Of a DNA stretch of 10,483 bases, positions 1 through 6,330 are shown in pieces. Origin of the DNA: Acidobacteria bacterium RIFCSPHIGHO2_01_FULL_67_28 (lineage in GTDB: Bacteria > Acidobacteriota > Terriglobia > Acidiferrales > 2-02-FULL-67-57). Position 1 is the stretch's first letter. The number at the start of each line of letters is the position of its first letter. The notes under the pieces were generated by a model, which saw nothing but the letters and a program-made list of their open reading frames with translations, was not told the DNA's origin and made no database searches. Location: the NCBI GenBank assembly GCA_001766965.1, contig MEKM01000086.1, positions 2,344 through 12,826 of the forward strand, in the 5' to 3' direction. The translations under genes and the position numbers were made by a program.

Positions 1-527
1 TCCTCGATCTCTACCCCGAGTATCGGGGGGACTTCGCCTTCGTGCAGGTGGCCGTGCCCAGCCGCGTGCACGTGGAAGAATACCGGCGGCTGAACGACGA
101 GATTGACCAGCTGGTGGAGCAAATCAACTGGAAGCACGCCCTGGGTTCCTGGAAGCCGATCCTCTATCTTCCCCAGCACCTGGGGCCGCGGGACCTGTTC
201 GCGCTCTACCGCCTGGCCCGCTTCTGCCTGGTCAGTTCGCTGCACGACGGGATGAACCTGGTGGCCAAGGAGTTCGTAGCCGCCAACGTCGAAGAAGACG
301 GCGTACTGCTCTTGAGCCAGTTCACCGGCGCCGCCCGCGAGCTGCGCGACGCCCTCATCATTAACCCCTTCGCCACCGACCAGCTGGCGGAGCAGATTCA
401 TCAAGCCTTGACGATGGAGGACGACGAAGTCCGCGCCCGGATGCGCCGCTTGCGCGAAACCGTCCGCGAACGCAACATCTACAAGTGGGCGAGCGACATC
501 GTCCGCAAGCTGGGGAGGCTGGCGTGA
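1..527 (+). CDS. otsA: Trehalose-6-phosphate synthase, GT20 family (C-terminal part, 5' end outside window)
   Basis: This cytoplasmic enzyme transfers glucose from a nucleotide sugar to glucose-6-phosphate to make trehalose-6-phosphate. The reading frame is open from the window edge (first full codon at 3), leaving about 174 C-terminal residues of a protein usually near 450-500. Typical GT20 blocks are visible: FVQVAVPSR near the edge, WKPILYLPQHL, then DGMNLVAKEF (from 246), the nucleotide-sugar-binding signature. These are followed by GVLLLSQFTGAARELRDALI and the NPF block. The match to the C-terminal half of E. coli OtsA is close in motif order and spacing. The stop TGA (525-527) overlaps the GTG start of otsB, so the two are translationally coupled. 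The N-terminal catalytic half lies outside the window and cannot be judged. The in-frame GTG at 42 is internal, not a start. Confidence 0.95.
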   Translation, partial: LDLYPEYRGDFAFVQVAVPSRVHVEEYRRLNDEIDQLVEQINWKHALGSWKPILYLPQHLGPRDLFALYRLARFCLVSSLHDGMNLVAKEFVAANVEEDGVLLLSQFTGAARELRDALIINPFATDQLAEQIHQALTMEDDEVRARMRRLRETVRERNIYKWASDIVRKLGRLA

Positions 528-1318
528 GCCGACCCCAACCGCTCTGGCGGGCGTGGCCGCAGATTGCTTCGCGGCTAGCCGCCGCTTCCCGAGTGGCCTT
601 GTTCTCCGATTTCGACGGCACGCTCGCCCCTATCGTCCGCCACCCCCAAGACGCCAAGCTGCCTTCCGCCGCTCGGCGAGCGCTCGAGCGACTGGCGCGC
701 CACCGGCGTCTGGCGGTGACGATGGTGAGCGGGCGGTCGCTGGCCGAGCTGCGGCAACGCGTGGGCCTGCAAGGCATCTACTATATCGGGACCCACGGCA
801 TCGAATGGGCGGGCCGGGGCGGCCGGCGACACGTGGGCGTGGCAGCTGGTTTCGCCGCCGCGGCGCAAAGCCTGGGGGAGGCGCTGGAGACAAGGCTGGG
901 CAGGCTCCCCGGCATCTTCGTGGAGCGCAAGGCCGTGAGCGTCGCCGTGCACTACCGCAATGCCGTCCTCGCCGTGGCGCTACGGGCGCGGCGGCTGGTT
1001 CGAGAAGCCGCGCGGAACTCCCGCCACTCGCTGCGGGTGCTTGAAGGACTTAAGGTGATCGAGCTGCTGCCTCCCGGGCGGGCGAGCAAGGGCCGGGCGG
1101 TGCTGGCCATGGCGGACCGCCTGCGCCATCGGGGGAAGCGGCCGCTGGTCATCTATCTGGGCGACGACGTCACCGACGAGTCGGTTTTCCGCCGCTTGCG
1201 GCCAACCGACCTGGGGATTCACGTCGGCCAGAACGAAGCGAGCGCCGCCCGCTACCGCCTGCGCTCGCCGGCCGAGGTGACGCGCTTTCTGCGCCGGCTG
1301 GAGGAAGCGCTGCAATGA
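524..1318 (+). CDS. otsB: Trehalose-6-phosphate phosphatase (HAD superfamily)
   Basis: OtsB removes the phosphate from trehalose-6-phosphate to give trehalose, the second step after OtsA. From the chosen start it has 264 residues, normal for the family. HAD motif I is DFDGT at 29-33, with nucleophile D29 and acid/base D31. Motif II is VSGRS (68-72), followed by YIGTHGIEW (87-95). The conserved Lys is in RASKG (K189). Motif IV is GDDVTDE (213-219), which binds Mg. The GTG at 524 is preferred: it has a GGAGG site at 514-518 with a 5-base spacer, and it overlaps the otsA stop as GTGA. An in-frame ATG at 485 would add 13 unconserved residues inside otsA. The gene ends in an ATGA overlap with the next gene. 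All catalytic residues are present, so it should be active. Confidence 0.95.
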   Translation: MSRPQPLWRAWPQIASRLAAASRVALFSDFDGTLAPIVRHPQDAKLPSAARRALERLARHRRLAVTMVSGRSLAELRQRVGLQGIYYIGTHGIEWAGRGGRRHVGVAAGFAAAAQSLGEALETRLGRLPGIFVERKAVSVAVHYRNAVLAVALRARRLVREAARNSRHSLRVLEGLKVIELLPPGRASKGRAVLAMADRLRHRGKRPLVIYLGDDVTDESVFRRLRPTDLGIHVGQNEASAARYRLRSPAEVTRFLRRLEEALQ

Positions 1319-1971
1319 AGCAGGCCGCGAAACCCTTCCAGTTCATGGCTGCCTCGACCCTGGTCCGCATCTGCGGAGTGGAGGTGCGGACGGTGGCTGA
1401 TCTCCTCGAACACCTCCGCACTATTTCGGCCGCCTCGGTGTTCAACCACACTTTTCAGAGCCTGGGCCAGCACCACTTCCTGACCGAAGGCTTCTCCAAC
1501 GACTTCGCCCAGTGGGTGCTGGCGGCCTGCAACCAGCCGCAACTGGCCGAGCAGCTGACGAGCCTCGACATCCGCCAGTACGAAAGCGTCGAAGCCTTGC
1601 GCGCCGACCTGCTGCGGGTGCTGGAAGAGTTTGTGGCCTCCGAGCCGGCGCGCGCCCAGCAAAGGGCCTTCGAGCCCTTCTATTTTTGCGAGGCGGTCAC
1701 CGTAACCGTGCCGGCCCCCTGGCGCGCCCACAATCTGGCGGAGTTCTGCCAGGGCCTCGAGCACATCAGCCGGGAGACCCTCCACTACCACTTCGTGGAC
1801 GCGCGTCTGCGCGAACCCCTGACCGTCAACGACTTCAGCTACTGGCTGGAGGACAGCCTGGGATTGAAGGAGCTGGGGGACCGGGTCGACCTCATCGACA
1901 TTTACACCAATACCCTGGACGGGGTGAGGCAACTCATTCTGGAAGAGTGCCGCAGCTGGACGGAGGCGTAG
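1315..1971 (+). CDS. DUF5752-like protein with two diverged copies of one domain
   Basis: A 218-residue soluble protein with no signal peptide or membrane segment. I recognise it, from memory only, as resembling the DUF5752 family, which occurs beside trehalose and glycosyltransferase genes; no biochemical function is known to me. The sequence shows an internal duplication. PFQFMAAST (from 7) and PFYFCEAVT (from 121) each lead after 32 residues to an Ile-Ser (37-38 and 151-152) and a downstream His (H45, H159). Each copy continues to NDFxxW (62-67 and 172-177) and a Leu-Asp-Ile or Ile-Asp-Ile core (84-86 and 194-196). The offset is 114 residues, falling to 110 after a small gap. ATG 1315 overlaps the otsB stop; GAGGA at 1301-1305 is the ribosome site. 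Its place between otsB and treT suggests a partner or regulator of trehalose synthesis, which is inference. No metal-binding or nucleophile motif is obvious. Confidence 0.85.
   Translation: MKQAAKPFQFMAASTLVRICGVEVRTVADLLEHLRTISAASVFNHTFQSLGQHHFLTEGFSNDFAQWVLAACNQPQLAEQLTSLDIRQYESVEALRADLLRVLEEFVASEPARAQQRAFEPFYFCEAVTVTVPAPWRAHNLAEFCQGLEHISRETLHYHFVDARLREPLTVNDFSYWLEDSLGLKELGDRVDLIDIYTNTLDGVRQLILEECRSWTEA
1962..1966 (+). promoter_or_regulatory. Ribosome binding site of treT
   Basis: GGAGG lies 8 bases before ATG 1975, inside the last codons of the upstream gene. It fixes the treT start and shows that translation of the two genes is closely linked. Confidence 0.7.
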
Positions 1972-1974
1972 GCG

Positions 1975-3207
1975 ATGGGAGCCCTCTCGACGCCCAAGCT
2001 CATCGGCCTCGACGACTACGTCCCCGTCGTGGGCCAGGCCGAGATCGACGAGATGCGGGCAGTGGCCGCCTGCCTGGAGGGGCGCACGGTCAAGATGGTC
2101 AACTCCACCGCCATGGGCGGCGGGGTGGCGGAGATCCTGAACCGCCTGGTGCCGCTCATGGCCGACGTGGGCGTGCCCACACGCTGGGACATCATCACCG
2201 GCGGCGATGACTTTTTCGCGGTCACCAAGGGTTTTCACAACGCCCTGCACGGCGCGGCCTATGAGCCCACCCCGCAGGCCTTCGAAATCTTCCGCGCCTG
2301 CCAGCAGCAGAACCTGGCCAGCCTGCGCTTCGAAGAAGACTTCGTCGTCATCCACGACCCCCAGCCCATCGGTTTGGTCGAGGCCCGCGATCAAAAGCCC
2401 GCCCACTGGGTCTGGCGCTGCCACATCGATGTCTCCAGGCCCCACCCGGAAGTCTGGAACTTTCTCGTCCAGTACATGAAACGCTACGACGCCATGATGA
2501 TCTCTTCGCCGAGCTTCACCCGGGCGCTGCCCATTCACCAGTACCTCTGGTACCCGTCGATTGACCCGCTCTCGCAGAAAAACCAAGAGCTCGAGCCGGA
2601 GTTCATCCGGGAGACGCTGGAGCGCTTCCAAATCAATCCCAAGCGCCGCATCCTCACCCAGGTCTCCCGCTTCGACCGCCTCAAAGACCCTCTCGGCGTC
2701 ATCAAAGCCTACAAGCTCGTCCGCAAGTACACCGACTGCCAACTGGTGCTCGCCGGCGGCGGGGCCAAGGACGACCCCGAGGGCGGCCAGGTGCTGGCCG
2801 AAGTGCAAGAGGCGGCGGGCAACGACCCCGACATCCACATCCTGGACCTGCCCCCCTGGAGCGCGCTGGAAATCAACGCCCTGCAACGGGCTTCCACCAT
2901 CGTCCTCCAGAAGTCGCTCCAGGAAGGCTTCGGGCTGACCGTCACCGAGGCGCTGTGGAAGAAAAAGCCGGTGGTGGCCAGCGCCGTCGGCGGCATCCCC
3001 TTGCAAGTCATCCACAAGCTCACCGGGATGCTGGCGCATTCGGTCGAAGGGACGGCCTACCAGATCCGCTACCTGCTCTCTCACCCCGCCATCGCCCAGC
3101 GCCTGGGCGAGATGGGCCACGAGCACGTCAAGGAGAACTTCCTGGTCACGCGCAATCTGAAGCGCTACCTGCTGCTCTTCCTGGCCTTGAGCGGAGCCGC
3201 CCGATGA
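1975..3207 (+). CDS. treT: Trehalose synthase TreT type, GT4 glycosyltransferase
   Basis: TreT-type enzymes reversibly join the glucosyl group of a nucleotide-glucose to free glucose, giving trehalose in one step without phosphatase. This protein has 410 residues, close to archaeal TreT (about 410-415). It shows the GT-B fold plan. The N-terminal glycine loop is STAMGGGVAEILNRLVPLM (44-62), followed by WDIITGGDDFFAVTKGFHN (71-89). DVSRPHPEVW (152-161) comes next. The donor-binding SRFDRLKDP (231-239) supplies R232 and K237. LVLAGGGAKDDPEG follows, and the GT4 EX7E pair is E317 and E325 in EGFGLTVTE. It is cytoplasmic, without membrane segments. It is the last gene of the operon, starting 3 bases after the DUF5752-like stop. 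Related GT4 enzymes such as trehalose phosphorylase share the fold, so donor and acceptor are inferred from resemblance and from the otsAB context. Confidence 0.88.
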   Translation: MGALSTPKLIGLDDYVPVVGQAEIDEMRAVAACLEGRTVKMVNSTAMGGGVAEILNRLVPLMADVGVPTRWDIITGGDDFFAVTKGFHNALHGAAYEPTPQAFEIFRACQQQNLASLRFEEDFVVIHDPQPIGLVEARDQKPAHWVWRCHIDVSRPHPEVWNFLVQYMKRYDAMMISSPSFTRALPIHQYLWYPSIDPLSQKNQELEPEFIRETLERFQINPKRRILTQVSRFDRLKDPLGVIKAYKLVRKYTDCQLVLAGGGAKDDPEGGQVLAEVQEAAGNDPDIHILDLPPWSALEINALQRASTIVLQKSLQEGFGLTVTEALWKKKPVVASAVGGIPLQVIHKLTGMLAHSVEGTAYQIRYLLSHPAIAQRLGEMGHEHVKENFLVTRNLKRYLLLFLALSGAAR

Positions 3208-3250
3208 GCTGCACGTAGGCAAGCGGCCAACCTGCGCTACCTCTCCTGTC

Positions 3251-3281
3251 TTGTCATCCCGAGTGCAGCGAAGGACCTGCT
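3251..3281. repeat. Probable dispersed intergenic repeat (GTCATCCCGAG...GCGAAGGACCTGC type)
   Basis: The 77-base gap between the convergent treT and VWFA genes contains GTCATCCCGAGTGCAGCGAA, followed by GGACCTGC. This closely resembles a short sequence I remember as recurring, with small variations, in intergenic regions of many Acidobacteriota and other bacterial genomes. Only one copy is present here, so the repeat status rests on recollection. No stem followed by a T-run is visible in the gap, so no intrinsic terminator can be called for either gene. The rest of the gap (3208-3250) holds nothing recognisable. Confidence 0.5.
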
Positions 3282-3284
3282 TGT

Positions 3285-5069
3285 CTACTGCTTGGTCTGA
3301 GCGACGGTTTCGGTAGGGGCGTAGTAGCCGCGGCGGGCGTGGACGGAATAATTCAGGCCCGGGCGGCCGAAACGCTCGGTGAGCGTGACGTCAATCTTGC
3401 GGAAGCTGCCGTCGCGGGCGGCGTTGGTGGACTGGTAGCCGAGCGTGTAGCGAGTCTTCAACCGCGAGATGACCCCGGCCAGCGCCGCTCCGAGCGAGCC
3501 GGCGCCGCGCACGTCCAGGATTTCTCCGCCCGTCTCTTCCGTGATGCGCCGCACCGACCCCGCCCGGCCGAGCCACACCGGGATCTTCATCGTCAGCGGC
3601 GTGGCTTCGCCCGCGGTCTTGAGGCTGTACACGGTGACACCGGCTTCGAGCGCGAGGCGAATCGTCTCCGCCTGGCTGGAGTGCCCGCGCACAGTGGCCC
3701 GGTTGTCGCTCACGAGGATGATGGCGCGGCGACGGTCGCGCGCGGCCACGCTCAAGTAGTAGGCGGCGTCGAAAACGGCGTCGACGATGTTGGTGCCGCC
3801 GCCGGCGCGGATGCCGGCGATGCGGTCGGCGATGCGCTGGCGGTCGGTGGTCAGCTCCTCCAGCCGCTCGACCTCGGAGGCGAAGCTGAACAGGCAGACC
3901 TGGTCGCCGCGCTTCAGCTGCGAAAGCGCCTGGTAGGCGGCGCGGCGGAGCTCCGGCATGAAGGGCGCGACGCTGCCGCTGCGGTCCACCACCAGCGCCA
4001 CGGCCAGCGGCAGCTCGTCACGCGAGAAGTGACGGATTTCCTGCTCGACGCCGTCTTCGAACAGCCGGAAGTCTTCCTTGGCCAGGGTGTCCACCGGCCC
4101 GCGCTCGTCGCGGACGAAGGCTTCGACCAGGACGAGCTGGACGTCCACCCGCATGCGGTAGGCGTTCGGGTCGCCGAGCGTCGGGTCGAGTGGGGGCGGC
4201 GGGGCGGCCGGCGGCCGCGTCGTGTCCACGGCAGCCGCTTCTGTTTCTTCCTCCTTGAACTCCGGCGGCGCTTCTTCGTCCGCCGTCTTGGCGGAGTCCC
4301 CCGGAAACTGGAAGCTGCCGGCCGGCGGAGCTGCTGCGGTAGCGGCCGGAACCGCGCCGGGCGCGCCCGGCCGGTTCCACTGCGCCACCGAAGTGAGCGG
4401 GACGCCCAGCGGCTGCGCGAGCTCCACTTCGAAGAGCATGCCGTGCGGGAGGTCGAGCTCGGGCCCGCGCTCGAGCAGGACGCCCAGCAGGCCGATGCCG
4501 GCACCCACGGCCCCGCCGTAGGCTGCGCCTTTCTTGCCGCCGATGGCGGCGCCGAGCAGGGCGCCCTGGGCGCCGCCCATGCCGACGATGGTGAGGTCGC
4601 GGCCCTTGTTGCCCTCGCCCTTGACGCTCAAGCGCTGCTTGTCCTTGCCGATCTGGCTGAAGCCGGCGCGAAGGATGTTGGCGCTGAAGGGGAGCGCAGT
4701 GCCATCGGGGAATTCAATCTCGTCGAAGCGCAGGCGGATCTCGGCGCGTCCCGCCAGCCGCCCCGGGCGCTTGACCTCGGTCAGAGTCGCCCGCACCGTG
4801 CTCCCGCGCGGGACCGCCACCCGGTAGCCCACGAGGATTTCATCGTTGGTAGTGAAAAAGGCGGCGTCGCCTTTCTGGTTGTGCCGGCTGTGGAGCGAGC
4901 GGTCGAGCTCTAGCACGAGGCGCTGGCCCGCGGGGACCGCCAGGACATCCGCCGGCGGCGCGGGGCCCGCGGGAACAGACGCCGGGGAAGAACTCGATTG
5001 GGCTTCAACCAGACCGGCGAGGACCGCCAGCCCCAAGAGAAGAGCTCCTGCGCAAGCCAGCCGCTTCAT
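3285..5069 (-). CDS. Secreted VWFA-related (acidobacterial type) protein with glycine-zipper N-terminal region
   Basis: A 594-residue exported protein of unknown role. Residues 1-23 form a signal peptide: MKR, a hydrophobic run, then VEA before Q24. Residues 40-140 are beta-rich with basic and acidic alternation (QRLVLELDRSLHSRHNQKGD, VPRGSTVRATLTEV). Residues 162-197 form a glycine zipper (GMGGAQGALLGAAIGGKKGA and on). A Pro/Ala/Glu-rich linker follows at 232-300. The VWFA domain starts near 305. Its MIDAS is D362-x-S364-x-S366 (DRSGS), T426 (GGGTN) and D455 (VSDN). The tail has YTLGYQS (541-547) and ARRGYYAP (578-585), as in the family known as 'VWFA-related domain, Acidobacterial'. ATG 5069 is chosen for its signal peptide and AGGAG site 5 bases upstream; the frame is open back to 5240 but adds no plausible signal. 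Binding to a protein ligand through Mg is expected from the family. Confidence 0.85.
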   Translation of the reverse strand: MKRLACAGALLLGLAVLAGLVEAQSSSSPASVPAGPAPPADVLAVPAGQRLVLELDRSLHSRHNQKGDAAFFTTNDEILVGYRVAVPRGSTVRATLTEVKRPGRLAGRAEIRLRFDEIEFPDGTALPFSANILRAGFSQIGKDKQRLSVKGEGNKGRDLTIVGMGGAQGALLGAAIGGKKGAAYGGAVGAGIGLLGVLLERGPELDLPHGMLFEVELAQPLGVPLTSVAQWNRPGAPGAVPAATAAAPPAGSFQFPGDSAKTADEEAPPEFKEEETEAAAVDTTRPPAAPPPPLDPTLGDPNAYRMRVDVQLVLVEAFVRDERGPVDTLAKEDFRLFEDGVEQEIRHFSRDELPLAVALVVDRSGSVAPFMPELRRAAYQALSQLKRGDQVCLFSFASEVERLEELTTDRQRIADRIAGIRAGGGTNIVDAVFDAAYYLSVAARDRRRAIILVSDNRATVRGHSSQAETIRLALEAGVTVYSLKTAGEATPLTMKIPVWLGRAGSVRRITEETGGEILDVRGAGSLGAALAGVISRLKTRYTLGYQSTNAARDGSFRKIDVTLTERFGRPGLNYSVHARRGYYAPTETVAQTKQ

Positions 5070-5144
5070 CGCCGCTCCTGCGCCCTCCCCCGGATAGATG
5101 CGGACTGCCGCCGCCGAGATGCCATACTCCGGGACTTGACCCGC

Positions 5145-5163
5145 GCCGAGCAAGCTGCTCGGC
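5145..5163. promoter_or_regulatory. 8-bp perfect inverted repeat in a divergent promoter region
   Basis: GCCGAGCA, a 3-base spacer AGC, then TGCTCGGC form a perfect hairpin or operator-like palindrome. It lies 75 bases upstream of the VWFA start and 87 bases upstream of the peroxidase start. It has no T-run and could be an operator serving either divergent gene, or chance in GC-rich DNA. The rest of 5070-5250 holds the VWFA ribosome site and the elements listed separately. Confidence 0.35.
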
Positions 5164-5187
5164 CACCGCGAGCAATGACCGCCGCGG

Positions 5188-5216
5188 TTGTGCCCCGCCC
5201 GGAAGCGCGATAGCAT
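5188..5216 (+). promoter_or_regulatory. Weak sigma70-like promoter candidate for the peroxidase gene
   Basis: TTGTGC (5188-5193) and TAGCAT (5211-5216) are separated by 17 bases. They match the TTGACA and TATAAT consensus at 3 and 4 of 6 positions. The predicted transcript would start about 25-30 bases before ATG 5251 and include the 5219-5233 hairpin. The match is weak and rests on position as much as on sequence. Confidence 0.25.
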
Positions 5217-5218
5217 TC

Positions 5219-5233
5219 CCGGGTCCCACCCGG
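5219..5233 (+). promoter_or_regulatory. GC-rich hairpin in the leader of the peroxidase gene
   Basis: CCGGGT, loop CCC, ACCCGG form a 6-bp perfect stem ending 7 bases before the AGGAGG ribosome site (5241-5246) of the peroxidase gene. It could stabilise the message or modulate initiation. It could equally be chance in GC-rich DNA. Confidence 0.3.
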
Positions 5234-5250
5234 AGGGCAAAGGAGGCTTT

Positions 5251-6327
5251 ATGCGGAACCGAGTCTGGAAAGCGGCCGCCGCGGCGCTGGCCCTGCTCGC
5301 AGTCGCCGGGCTGACGCTGGCCGCCGCCCAGCGCGGCCAAAAGAAGCGCCCGCCCAGGGAGTGGCCGGAATTGGCGGGCTACGAGGAAATGAGAATCCCC
5401 GCCGACAACCCGATGACCCCGGCCAAGATCAGGCTCGGCAAACAGCTCTACTATGACTTCCGCTTGAGCGGCGACCAGAGCCGCTCCTGTTATCTTTGCC
5501 ACCTGAAGGAGCACGGCCTGACCGACGGGCGGCCGACGGCCATCGGCGCGTACAACGTGCAACTCACTCGCTCCAGCCCCACGCTCTGGAACGTCGGCTA
5601 CCACTCCGAGTTCTACTGGGACGGCCGCAGCGGCTCGCTCGAGGCCCAGGCCAAGGCCGCGTGGGCGGGCGGCAACATGGGCGCCAGCGGCAAGGACGGC
5701 AAGCCCAGCCTGGAGGACGTCTGCAAGCGCCTGGACAAAATCAAGGCCTACCGCCAGCAGTTCCAAGAAGTCTTCGGCGGGACGTGCACGCCGGACAACG
5801 TCGCCAAAGCGCTGGCCGCCTTCGAGCGCACGCTGGTGTCGGACGAGTCGCCCTGGACCCGCTTCCGTGCGGGCGACCAAAAGGCCTTGAGCGCCGAAGC
5901 CCGCCGCGGCTACGACCTCTTCAAGGGCAAGGCCCGCTGCGAGAACTGCCACTCCGGGCTGCTGCTGACCGACTTGCAGTACCACAACCTCGGCATCGGG
6001 ATGAAGGCGAAGAAGAAAGAGAAAGACAAGGAGCCCGACTGGGGCCGCTACAACGTCACCAAGCAGGAGCGCGACAAGGGCGCCTTCAAAACTCCCACGT
6101 TGCTCGACATCAACCAGTCCGCTCCGTATTTCCACGACGGCAGCGTCGCCACGCTGGAAGAGGCGGTGGACCTCATGCTCGCCGGCGGCCACGACAACCC
6201 GTGGCTCGATACCGCCAACCTGCGCCCGCCCGTGAAGCTCACCAAGCAAGAGCGCGCCGACCTGGTGCAGTTTCTGCGCGAGCTGGGGGTGAAGTACGAC
6301 CTGAAGGAGCCGGAGCTGCCGCGGTAG
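5251..6327 (+). CDS. Di-heme cytochrome c peroxidase / MauG-family protein, exported
   Basis: A 358-residue periplasmic protein with a signal peptide (about 1-26). It has two c-type heme sites, C80-x-x-C83-H84 and C230-x-x-C233-H234. Family members reduce hydrogen peroxide using electrons from small cytochromes or, as in MauG, oxidise a protein substrate. Spacing matches Pseudomonas CcpA: W123 (YWDGR) is 39 residues after H84 and Q133 is 10 further. PYFHDG gives H295, and M309 lies 75 residues after H234, a plausible axial ligand of the second heme. Two usual features are missing. No His lies between H88 and H118, where the distal ligand of heme 1 normally sits, and the Glu of the usual NPVEM block is replaced (AGGNM, 139-143). 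The ATG at 5251 has an AGGAGG site 4 bases upstream; an in-frame ATG at 5188 would bury the signal peptide. It converges on lpxC with a 3-base gap. Confidence 0.92.
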   Translation: MRNRVWKAAAAALALLAVAGLTLAAAQRGQKKRPPREWPELAGYEEMRIPADNPMTPAKIRLGKQLYYDFRLSGDQSRSCYLCHLKEHGLTDGRPTAIGAYNVQLTRSSPTLWNVGYHSEFYWDGRSGSLEAQAKAAWAGGNMGASGKDGKPSLEDVCKRLDKIKAYRQQFQEVFGGTCTPDNVAKALAAFERTLVSDESPWTRFRAGDQKALSAEARRGYDLFKGKARCENCHSGLLLTDLQYHNLGIGMKAKKKEKDKEPDWGRYNVTKQERDKGAFKTPTLLDINQSAPYFHDGSVATLEEAVDLMLAGGHDNPWLDTANLRPPVKLTKQERADLVQFLRELGVKYDLKEPELPR

Positions 6328-6330
6328 GGA

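Noticed and set aside
1252..3222. 656-codon open frame on the minus strand across otsB, DUF5752-like and treT
   Set aside because: It lies opposite three well-supported genes, its product has no recognisable motif, and long antisense frames are common in GC-rich DNA.
3208..3284. Intrinsic terminator for the trehalose operon
   Set aside because: No GC-rich stem followed by a run of T is visible on either strand in the gap.
3339..4913. 524-codon open frame on the plus strand opposite the VWFA gene
   Set aside because: The minus-strand frame has a signal peptide, ribosome site and MIDAS motif; the plus-strand product is low-complexity Ala/Arg/Gly with no motif.
5005..6249. 414-codon open frame on the minus strand over the peroxidase gene
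   Set aside because: The plus-strand gene has two CXXCH heme sites and a signal peptide; this frame has no motif and also overlaps the VWFA start.
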